DNA from: Bradysia coprophila
Lineage: Eukaryota; Arthropoda; Insecta; Diptera; Sciaridae
Reading direction: 5' to 3'
DNA length: 64,000 nucleotides
Assembly (NCBI RefSeq): GCF_014529535.1
Contig: NW_023503608.1
Location: forward strand, 9,660,501-9,724,500
A program made the position numbers and the translations under genes. A model generated the notes under the pieces. It was not told where the DNA came from and did not search any database. It was given only the letters and a program-made list of their open reading frames with translations. Numbering within the stretch: position 1 is the stretch's first letter; the number at the start of each line of letters is the position of its first letter. Shown here piece after piece: positions 1 through 12,000 of this stretch.

Positions 1-69
1 CCATTTCTATTCTCTAATTACGGAAAAAAGTGGGTGTTGTCCAGAGATTGCGTTTTAACCGCCCCTATT

Positions 70-125
70 CCCGTAGTATAAATGCCAGTTGCAAATGCCG
101 CACTAACGTTAGTTTGTTCAGTGAT
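70..125 (+). promoter_or_regulatory. Candidate core promoter of the cubilin gene
   Basis: A TATAAA motif lies at 77-82. Two initiator-like sites follow, TTAGT near 109-113 and TCAGT at 118-122. The first gives the better TATA-to-start spacing (about 34 bp), while the second is the better match to the arthropod initiator. The predicted 5' UTR would run to the ATG at 374. This is motif evidence only; no transcript data support it. Confidence 0.35.
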
Positions 126-373
126 TTGCAATTAGAATTGCAAAGTATAGCCTACAGCCGAAGACCACCAGGAAAAGGATTCCAGTGAAAATAAAAACTT
201 GTTGGATGCATACCAACTAAAGAATGTATTGTGTTACATTGTGGCTGCTATTCATTGTGTGAACTGTGTACTGGAATATTCGACTGTGCAGATCAAAGAT
301 CTAAATTGAAAGTTAAAAGCGTGTTTCGTGGTTTCATAATGACAAACTGATGATTTAAAATTGTGAAATTGAA

Positions 374-3090
374 ATGGCTCAATTATATTTAAGCTTTGTC
401 TTGGCTCTAATAAGCCAATGTCATGGTTTTTACTTTGATGGACAGTAAGTAACAATTCATTGCTTTAGATGATACTGCGACTCTTAAAGTTGGAGACGAT
501 ACTCCGACTCTTAAAGTTGGGGACGATGGAAAAGACAAAAAGATCAGTAAATATTTTAATCCAAAAATTACAATTTCTTTAATGGATTTTTGGGTCAAGA
601 TTGAGCCCCGAGTGCATGTCATAGGTTTATTGACTTGAACAAACAAAATTGTCTCGACGCAAAACAAAGTGCGTGATAGTTGTTTTCCTAACGCATGACA
701 TTTTTCCTAAGCGTCGTCGGAAATACGCGACGAAGTGGTGTTAGGAAAAATTCATTTTGATTGCCATACTATGAAGCAAGATCTGCATAATGAGCTTCGT
801 TCCGGACGTGATACTAGGTTACTTAGATTTCCATTCATCATTTAATTTCTACAATTTTAACACTTCGAAGATATGCATTTTCTCCAGCGGACAATTGCTT
901 GAAACCCATTTTTTTAATGATAACAACGTTTAGCACTAGCGGTTAGGCGTATTAAATTAATTCGATAACACATTATGACCTCATCGCTGAATTGTTACGA
1001 TAAAATTAAAGTTAAATTCTCTGGAGGATTGTGCTTTCATTGGTAACATGAAAAATTTAGTGAAAGTCGTAAATGAAATAGACAAGGTCATGTTCTACAG
1101 AACATTTTGTTGTATGCCAGCATATAATATTAGGGCCATGATAGTTGGAACAAAATAAAATACCACATTTTAGGTCGGACCGTTATTCAACTTAAATATT
1201 TTGTTCAATAACAATATATTCGGGATACGTAGCAACCACAGTTACACACTTACGAATCACGATTCACGGTGAGATTTTTCACAAATTTCAGACCAAGAAT
1301 ATTAGCCAGCGATGGTAATCTTATTGTGGAATCAGCAAAAGATCGCAACATATCGTTTCGTTTACAAGGAATTGGATGTCTGAACATCAACGATATCAAT
1401 ATTCTTAAAATAATTGAAGGAGCTGCTGATCACGTAGCCTCACCGAGGAATGTTATCGACCGCATAAAGTCAGTCGAAGAGAACATAGTTGATCTGAAAG
1501 CTACTGATCTGAGTCATGGCATCAGATTAGTACGTCTTGAAAATGGGTGAGGAGAATCGAGACAAGAAAATCTTTTCACGTCAACGATTACTTACAGTCA
1601 TTTTGTAGAAACAGAAATTCAGGGAGAATGACACCAATCGTCAACACGCGACTACGGAATTTTCAACGGCGAATTTTGACTTTAGAAACAAAAGTGGAGC
1701 GCATACTCAACAATTTAAGCGAAGATGACTGTAGAAGCAATCCATGTCAGAACGGAGGAACGTGTATCGATATGTACACCGATTTTACCTGCAAATGCCC
1801 CTCGAATTGGGAGGGAAAAACGTGTGCAAACGATGTGAATGAATGTGCAATGTTTGCTGGCACAGAGTTAGGTTGTCAAAATGGAGCAAGTTGTGTTAAT
1901 TCACCGGGAAGTTATAGGTTCGCTGATACTGATTTACTGTTTGTAGCAAAATGAAAATTTTCTAATATTTAGTTGTGCCTGTACACCCGGCTGGCAAGGC
2001 ATTCACTGCGCTAAACGTACAGTTGATTGTGTATCTGCCGGAAGTGAGTTCTGTGGACATGGTAGCTGTATATCCTCTGCCGATCAGGTTGGATATAAAT
2101 GCATTTGTGATCAAGGATGGAAGTCAAATGGCATCTCATTGGCTTGTTCAGTTGATATTGACGAGTGCAGCGAAATGAAGCCGTACTGTTCGAAGTAAGC
2201 TTTTTGAAATGTCTGCGATATGACGTCGATTTCTTTCTACAGTCTTTACTGTGTAGGGATCCACCGGTACAATGTATTAATCTGCCTGGAACGTTTATGT
2301 GCGGTCAGTGTCCTGCAGGTAAGCCAACTAAAATGTTTTAAGAGCTTTTATTGCTTGAGAGATCAATAACTGCCGTATTTAGGATTTACTGGAAATGGAC
2401 ACTACTGCAGTGATATTAATGAATGTGAAGTGAACAATGGAGGATGTAGTACAGCACCGTCTGTGGAATGCATAAACACTAGAGTGAGTAAAATTATTTT
2501 GCATCGGACATCAGTAAAAACTGAACTTGTTTAGGGTTCATATCGTTGCGGATCATGTCCGCCAGGTTGGCGGGGAGATGGGAGATATTGTATACGAGCA
2601 ATACCGGCAGATGCTGGATCTTCAGGCAGTGCAACAGGGAGCGGTTTTATCAATGGAATTTGTTCTCGGCAAAATTTTTGCCATCCATTAGCCATATGTT
2701 CGGAGACACCGACTGGACCAATTTGTATATGTCCCGCTGGATACGTGGGATCGGGTTTCGGTTCTATGGGATGTTCTCCTGGCGAAATTCTACGTCATCC
2801 ATGCTCAAGTAATCCATGTATTGTAAGTGTAAAACGACTGGTTGCAGTCAATGGGTGCGTGCATCTAAGTAAATCAAAATTTTAGAACGGCGGCACATGC
2901 TCATCCAATGGAACATTATTTACATGTACCTGTCCTGCAGGATTTAATCCACCTGTGTGTGCATATGCATTCGATCCATGTGCACCAAATCCGTGTCGGA
3001 ACGGAGGATCATGTGTCAGGCTTCGTGGATTCAATTATCGGTGTTCGTGTTCACCGTCGTTCACTGGAAATCTATGTGAAACGGAAAGAA
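374..3090 (+). other. Cubilin N-terminal region and 8 EGF-like modules (exons 1-8)
   Basis: Exons 1-3 encode the signal peptide and a coiled-coil-like stretch ([20 protein letters not shown]) of the kind that trimerises cubilin. EGF-like modules then run from exon 3 to exon 8: [69 protein letters not shown] and [12 protein letters not shown]. Three (DVNEC, DIDEC, DINEC) carry the calcium-binding D-x-[DN]-E-C start. Introns here are very short; the one at 1547-1608 is 62 nt. The boundaries were chosen from GT-AG sites that keep phase. Confidence 0.88.
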
Positions 3091-6000
3091 GTGAATGCGG
3101 TGGTGTGCTAAGCGGTCAAAGTGGAACCCTTAAATATCCATTAAGCGATACATATCCGCACAATTCACGATGTGCTTGGGTAATTCGAACCAATGCTAGC
3201 CAAGTTTTGAACATAACATTCACCAAATTTGCTGTAGAGCCGTCCGGGCCACCATGTCGGTTCGACTGGTTGCAGGTACTTTTCGTTTTAATTGAATGTA
3301 GTTTCCATCATAGATGCTAATCTTGTTGATACAAAAAGATACATGACGGCCGGACGTCTTCTTCTCACCTGATTGGTAGATTTTGTGGCATAAGACTGCC
3401 CAAGGACGGCAATTTTGCTTCGACTACCAACACTTTGTACCTATGGTTTCGATCCGATAATTCATCCTCGCACGACGGATTTGAGCTTAATTGGAACAGT
3501 ATAGGTAGGAAAACTATTTGATGTGCAAATCCGTTGTTAAGAAGCAAAAAAAAAGAAGATTTTTGCTGTGATTCGGATCGCGTGCAGAGCCATCACATCA
3601 TTAATCATTTTTTTTTACTACAGATCCCATTTGTGGAGGAACGTTTGAAGTAGATTCGCATGGAACAATCGCATCACCTGGGTAAGTATCTTTCGACGGT
3701 GGTTCTGTTTGTAAAACTTAAATGCGTTGATTGTAGAACCCTTCTGATTTAAATTACAATTTTACAGTTCGCCAGGAAACTATCCACCGAATCGTGATTG
3801 CGAGTGGGATTTAACAGCACCATTCGGAAAGCGCATTCAGTTCCATTTTTTCACCATGCAGTTAGAAGCGCATGAAACGTGTAAATACGACTATATCGCT
3901 GTAAATTGAATATCTCAACTAACCGTTGAATTTTCAAGTTTGTTACTTTAGAACTGACATGATTGAAATGATTGCTCAAACCTTTCACGGACGGATAATT
4001 CATCTCTTATATGGATAACGACGACATAGAAAGGAGTAGACTTGTCTAACGCAAGATTGTATCTGAATAATTAAATGAAGAGATGGGACATGTCACATTA
4101 GCGAATTATTGGAGAAATGAAATTTCGTTGATTTGGCTCCATTTCAAATGGGCAGATGATGTTAATATAAATTTAAAACAAGAAACATCGTAATCCCATT
4201 CGAAACGGTGCTCAATTTCGTTTTTATTATAATTCACTAAAGTAACAGGTTCGGTTTATGTCATTTAATGGCATCAGGGAATTGCATGTTGTTTGAAAAT
4301 GGAGAAATTTTGTTGATAAACTTGTCGTCTCTGAATGATCAAGGTCGTTCTAAAGTATCAATCTAGAAAATTTTATGGTCTAACTAACAGAAGTCACACT
4401 GAAGTTTCTATTGTCTCATCAGATCTACAGTGGGTCAAGTACATCTGGCACACTGTTGAACAAATATTGTAACACATCGCATCCAGAACCGTTGACTACA
4501 CCCGAAAATCATGTAGTGGTGACATTTCATTCGGATGAAGCTGGAACCGATGCAGGATTTCAAATTCACTACACCGTTGTTGAAGGTGAATTATAGTTAT
4601 ATTGGAAGATATTACGTTTTGTGACGCGAGGGACTGGCACTAAGAAGGCATCCAGTGCCACATCTTTGTTCTCTGTTTCTTAATCGACAGAGCGTTAAGG
4701 TAGTTATTATTTTAGGTATACCTGGTTGTGGTGGAGTTTTCACAGCTAGTAATGGTGAATTTGGTCCACCCACACAGAATGGAGCTTATCAACGAAATAT
4801 GCTGTGCGAATATTTGATTCGAATGCCTGTAGGATCCCGTATAGAAATCAAATTCAAATCATTCGAATTGGAAGAGAGTAGAGACTGTGGTTATGATTAC
4901 ATCGAGGTGAGTACGATGATGAAAATCAGTGAATTGATTCGTTGAGTTTTCATCTATTTCCTCGTTTAAGATTTTCGAAGGTTCATCCGACAAAGACCCG
5001 AAAGTGAGTAAATATTGTGGAAACAGTATACCGCCATCATACACATCACTGGGTAACGTTTTACTGGTCGTATTCAAATCGGATTGGTCATCTAATTTTG
5101 AAGGCTTTAGGATCAGCTACGAAATCGGTAAGAATTCTTAGTCGTTGCGCACGAGCTCCATCTATCATTTACTAAATGCAATTTACAGTTTGTGGTGGAT
5201 TGTTTGAAAATGCAACTGGCGTCATCACGTCACCATTCTATCCGAATCCATACGAGCACAGTCGTTCTTGTTTGTATGAAATTCTTGCTCCGCCTGGCAA
5301 AGCCATAACATTAGTCTTCGATGACTTTGATATCGAGGATACATCATACCCCGATTGTGACTTCGACTTTGTTAAAGTCTATGACGGCTTTGAGACAAAT
5401 GCCACTGATATCAGAAAGTTTTGCGGGAACACACTTCCACCTACTGCGATATCAACAATGAACATTATGATGGTGCTCTTCCAGAGCGATGCGTCGATCA
5501 GCGGAAAAGGTTTCAGGGCAGCCTATTCATTTATCGATATTAAGTGTGGAGGAGTAATTAAAACTCTTGGACACGACATTCAGCCACCAAAACAATCGGG
5601 TTCACAAACATATGAACACGATGCCAATTGCAGCTGGATTATTATGGCACCGCCGGGTTTTGTTGTTCAATTAACCTTTTTGGCATTTCATTTGGAAGAG
5701 TCAGATTGTTCAGTCGACTATGTTGCTATTTCGGAAGGATTTCCTCATAATGGAAACAATATACATTCATACTGCGGCACGAATATACCGCCTGTGACGC
5801 AGTCCAGTGGCAATGTATTGGGAATCAGATTCGTTTCGGATTCGTCGGTTTCGGCAGATGGTTTTAGGTTGCAATACATGTTTATCGACGCTACAGGAGG
5901 TTTACTAGTTTCACGTAGACGAGTCGATCGGCGGTACAGTTGTTTTCTCTTTCATTTTAGTTTGCGGTGGATCCTTTTTTGCACCAACTGGAAGATTGAA

Positions 6001-9000
6001 TTCTCCAGGTTTGTTTTCCCATCAGATAGTTGCGTTCATCTTTTGTTCTAGTGTTACGGCTTTGTTTTGATTTTCCCACTCTTTGTAGCAAATATGACAC
6101 GGTGCGGCTGAACAACTTTACTTTCCACCATCGCAATTTCTGCATGAAATCACTAGAGGGGATTTCCACAAGTAGTTTTGACATAAATTAAAATATTTTA
6201 CTTTACACCTTTCGAAGAAAGTGGATTTTTGTGGTCGTACTGTATTGGGATGTAGTATTTTGCAAAAAGTTTTTTTAATTTTTAAGACCCAAAAATGCCA
6301 ACTAGTACCGAAAACTCGGTTTTCATGTTTTTTATTACAAATAAAAATACCTTTTGCAAAACACGAAACTCCAATACAGTACAACCACTAAAATCCACTT
6401 TCTTAAAAAGGTGCAAAAGTAAAATATTTTAAATGTATGTCTAAACCGCACCGTGTATGATAATTCATAGTATATTACTTCCGAGGTTCCAAGTTGTGTA
6501 TTTGATGAGTGGGGTGTTACAGCCCGACCCGAAGGGGACACACAACTTGGAACCTCGTAAGTACAATGCTTTACGTGATAAGGCAATGTAAATGAAAATG
6601 AAACATGCCGTAACACGTAAAATACGATAATAGCACTATTTTTGCAGGATGGCCACGAGAATATTCGGAAAACAAGAATTGCGTGTGGAAACTGAATGCA
6701 CCAACAGGACGACAAATTGAACTACTAATTGATTCTTTTGAATTGGAAGAAGACGACGGCTGTGCATTTGACTCACTTGAAATAAGGTAGGTCATTTGGT
6801 GTTTCATGATAACCCTTGAGTTACCATCGACCCAGGGCCGCACTGGCTACCAGGAGGCACTTCGGGAAATTTTGTAAAAAGACCCACAAAATTTGAAAAA
6901 AGCAAAAATGCAAATTATCCGTTTAGTTGGAGAACGCCGACAATGCATCGACCAACACGCCACAGAGAATATTGTCTACACTTAGGCGATTAGTTATAGG
7001 AACATAAAGTCATGAACCATATTTCACTTGCCTTAATAAAATTAATTTTAACCAGAAATGGTGGCACCATGCAATCACCAATCCTCGGAAAATACTGTGG
7101 AACTGTAATCCCGAAAGTAATTCGATCATTCACCAACCAATTGCACATCGAATTCAAAAGCGATTCGTCGCGCAATTTTAAAGGATTCAACATCACATGG
7201 GATTTGACAATGTCCGGTTGTGGCGGAAACATATACAATGCTGAGCGCGGTTCGATACATTCACCGAATTATCCGAATCCGTACGGCATCAATTCGCAGT
7301 GCGATTGGCGTATTACTGTGAGTAAGGGATCGTTGGTACAATTGTTGTTCACTGATTTGGAACTGGAAGAGCATTACGAATGCTACTTTGATTACATTGA
7401 AATATTCGATGGACGCAGTTCAGCTGCAAAAAGTTTGGGAAAATACTGTGCGCTCAATCTTGTGCCGATTCCAATTTTGTCCACGTCAAACGAAATATTC
7501 ATCCGAATGATCTCTGATGTTAATAATCAGGGAAGGGGATTTGATTTGAGGTTTAACACAGGTAATTCCGTCAAACTGATATTATGTGGCAATGAGTCTA
7601 ATTGAAATAAAAAAACAATTCAACTAATAAGTGTGCACGCACGAGATGAAGTTGCACCGTGGCGTTATCGAGTCACCGAATTTCCCTGACAAATATCCCG
7701 ATAATGTTCAATGTGATTGGACGATCATTGCACCACAGGGAAACAAAATATTAATCGCCTTTTCGCAGTTCGAAATCGAAGCAAGTTACGATGACAGCGA
7801 CGAAACGAAAGAATGTACATTTGACTACTTGGAGATCGTTCAGAAAAAAAGTGAGGACAAGGAAGTGTCACAATCAGAGAAGTACTGTAAAGAAATGCCC
7901 AAGGATTTCACTTCCATTGGCGACACAGTGGTTGTCAGGTATTTTTGTTTAAAAGAAATTTTGGCGAATCATAACATTTAAGTTGCATTTTAGATTCAAA
8001 ACCGACGCTAGCTTTTCAGCTGGTGGATTCCATTTGGAATTTGAAGTTCAAGGTAAATTGACTAGCCACATCCAAATAACATTTTGTTTACAAACTCAGA
8101 AAATCATTCTGTAAATTCTAGGATGCGGTAATATGTTTACAAGACCAAGCGGTAATTTTACAAGTCCAAACTATCCGAACGAGTACCCTCACGGCGTCAC
8201 ATGTGAATGGTCTATTGTGACAGATTATGGTAACGTAATTGAGCTCACTATAAATGATCTAGACATTGAAATGAGTGGCGGTTGTTACGATAAGTTGGAG
8301 GTGAGTTGTGAGCTCATTAGAAGCGATTATATTATTAGGGGGATCTATTATCTGGCATTGGATAGTCTTTATCTCATTAATGTATGCCATAAATCATAAG
8401 GCATCTATTTTTTTGTCAGCAAATTTATTCTTTTAGTAGCAAAATTATTTATTTCATCAGCAAATTTATTCTTTTTTTCTGCAAATTTATTTTTTTTAGC
8501 AGCAAATTTAATCTTTTTTATCAGCAAATTTAGTGTTTTGTATCAGCAAAATTAGTCTTATTTTCAGCAAACTTATTAGTACTCGAACAGCATCTTTATT
8601 GCTTTCTGAGCAGCAATATTACTGACTTTAAGCAGCAAAAATAATTCTTTTGCAGCAAATCCCTGGCAGCAAATTTATTACTTTGTAGTCAGCAAATTTA
8701 TTGTTTTGTAATATGCACTTTTAATGCCTTCGAACAGCAAAATTAATACCTCGAAGTTATTGCTTTTTGTCAGCAAATTTATTAGTGTTTCAATTGCAAA
8801 TTTATTTTTTTATAAGTAGGAAAATTACTATCTTCAATCAGCATATGTCCCGCAGTAGGACATATAAAATTATATCACTAACACCACTAACACGAAAACG
8901 TCAACTCAACAAGCGACGAAAAGTAGAACTTTCCGTTGCCTTTATTGCGAAAAACGTTGTACACAACTCGGTGATAGATCTTTTAGGCACACGATGTGTA

Positions 9001-12000
9001 TTGTCACGCTCGACCTGCAAAAAGCATTTATCCCTCGATTTGAATGGGGCTTCGTAATTTCGCTATGCGTAATTTCTGGGATGCACACCTTTCATAATAA
9101 TTTCACTTTACAGTCGAAGAAATTTAGTTTTCGGGTTTTCCAAAGGTATTAATCTTATTTAACCCACACTTTATCCCACAACAATGGAATCCACAAATTT
9201 AAATTTAGTTAACTCAGCGGTCGCAATGACGGCGCTGCAGTCACGATTTCAAAATGTGATATAGGGTGGATAAACTAAATTTTGGTTTTGGTTACATTTT
9301 CTCTTGGTTTTTAATTATTACATCCGGCTTCTAAATTAAGAGTACCTTTATGCAATATAAACCGTTTGAGTTTGAAAAAAGATGTTTTGTATCAGTGAAC
9401 GATATAGGAAAGCGTTCAGTACGTCTCAACATACAAAAGAACGTAAAATATAATTGTACATTTAGCCACCCTACGTCCATCATCGCTTCTATTGTCTTCA
9501 AAAACATATTGTGTGCTTGTCATGATATGTATCAGACGTTTGTTTATTTATGTGTCTCATCTAAAATGCTGGCCAGCAAAATTTTGATCATTAAATTCAA
9601 CGGCAAAATTGATCTAAATGTTGAAATAGTTGTGAATAATAGTGAAGTTAATGTGGTTTTGTTTTCTCTTCATAAAGGAATTTGCATCAGTTCGATGTAA
9701 AGTGCGGAGCACCATTAGAAAAAAAAACTTGTCGCTGAAGAATGATCAAAAAGTTGCTGGACGCAGTAGCTACAATTAATGCTTTGCAGGATATAGAATA
9801 AAAATTAGAGAAACACCATTTCAACTATCATCATTTCAACTAAAGGCTTTTTTTTAAACGAAACGCAGATTCGGAACATTCTTTTTCGCCAATTACAATT
9901 TGGCATAGGAAATAAATTCAACTCTTTGTATAAGTGAAGCTCATGATTGAGCTCAATCATGAAAACAGAGTCTGGTCAGGAATAAGATAAGAATATGAAT
10001 ATATGACGAACTTCAAAGTTCCTGATTTATAATCCTGAGATGCCTGCTCATGCAATTATGCGATTTACGATTTCCAAAGAATTTTAATATCAACTTTTAG
10101 ACAAAATAACAATTTCCAAGTCTGTTTTCTATTTGATTTATTTGATGTATTTCCGACCTCGTTCTAGGGTAATATAATTTTCTGTTAATTATTTGTAACT
10201 TCATGAAAATATTAAGATGGAAAACCTCAGAAACATTCACATAAAAATTATGCTTTCCTAACTAATGTTGAAATAGCCTTTTTGCACTCATTAGGAACTT
10301 AGGAAAATAACTACTGGGCAGTCGAGACGGTTTACTTGTAGTCCGAAATTATATTTTGGCTTCGTAGAACACAGATAAAAACAAGAGAGAGGAATTATAT
10401 GATATGCAGTGCATACTGTCCCGTACAATCTTTTTCTAAATAAAAGTTATAGTCAAATCGACAATATTGTATTATTTGGCGATTTGTCATATTTTGGAGT
10501 TTCTTCACACTTTGGCGATTTTTCTTGACAATTCATCATATTTAGTTGATTTGTTAAATCATCAAGAAAAGTCTCAGAAATGTGAAGAAACGCCATAAAG
10601 ACAAATTTTCAATTCTCTATGATCCTTGGAGTTTCTTTACTCTTTGGCGATATTTCTTGGTTTTTCTTCACATTATGGCGATTTTTCTTGTTGATTTAAC
10701 AAATCAACCATAATGATGAATTGCCAAGAAAAATCGATAGAGTGTGAAGAGAAAAATCGCCAGAGTGTGAGGAAACAAGATGCCGTTACCTGACGTAAAA
10801 TAAGAGTTTCCTTAGGATCGAACCAGGCAGCATTTCGTAACTTTTATAAAAGGATAGATTCACTAGCTTCGAACAAATAACGCCTTTTAGATAAATTTCG
10901 TAAAAGGATAAATTTCAAATGATTTGTTTAATCACCACGAAGAATCGCCAAAGTGTGAAGAAACGCAACAAAGACAAATTTATCATTCTTTGTTTTTGCC
11001 GGCGTTTCTTCATCCCTTGCCAATTTTTTTTTTGCGATTCTTCATGGGAATCGTGATTAATGACGGCTACGAGCTTTAGCGAAAACGAATGAGATGTTCC
11101 GAACCGAATCTGCGAGCGAACTTCCGTTTCGTTAAAAAAAACCTTTAGTTGAAATGATGATGATGAAGATTTCAAATGGACGGCTCTTGGTGTTTCTCTA
11201 ATTTTGACTCTATATCCTGCAAAGCATTAGTTGAAGCTATTGCGTCCAGCAACTTTTTGATCATTCTTCAGCGACAAGTTTTTTTTCTAATGGTGCTCCG
11301 CACTTTACATCGAACTGATGCAAATTCCTTTATGAAGAAAAAACAAAACCGCGTTAACTTCACTATTATTCACAATTATTTTAACATTTAGATCAATTTG
11401 GCCGTTGAATTTAATGATCAAAATTTTGCTGGCCAGCATTCTAGATGAGACACATCAATAAACAAACGTCTGATACAAATCATGACAAGCACACAATATG
11501 TTTTTGAAGCCAATAGAAGCGATGATGGACGTAGGGTGGCTAAATGTACAATTATATTTTACGTTCTTTTGTATGTTGAGACGTACTGAACGCTTTCCTA
11601 TATCGTTCACTGATACAAAACATCTTTTTTCAAACTCAAACGGTTTATATTGCATAAAGGTACTCTTTATTTAGAAGCCTAATATAATAATTAAAAACCT
11701 GAGAAAATGTAGCTAAAACCAAAATTTAATTAGCCACCCTGTATCACATTTTGAAATCGTGACTGCAGCGCCGTCATTGTGACCGTTGTGTTAACTAAAT
11801 TTAAATTTGTGGATTCCATTGTTGTGGGATAAAGTGTGGGTTAAATAAGATTAATACCTTTGGAAAACCCGAAAACTAAATTTCCTCGACTGTAACTAAG
11901 TTTACGGATCGCTCGGCGTGTTAAAACGCTCTTTATGGGCTAATTCATTACACAGACTAATTATTAGACGATGCGAGAGAAAAAAAATTAACTCCTAAGT

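Noticed and set aside
9350..11655. Matching ORFs at 9350-9700 (+) and 11455-11655 (-)
   Set aside because: They are the same sequence in the two inverted arms of the foldback element, with no domain signature; not a gene pair.
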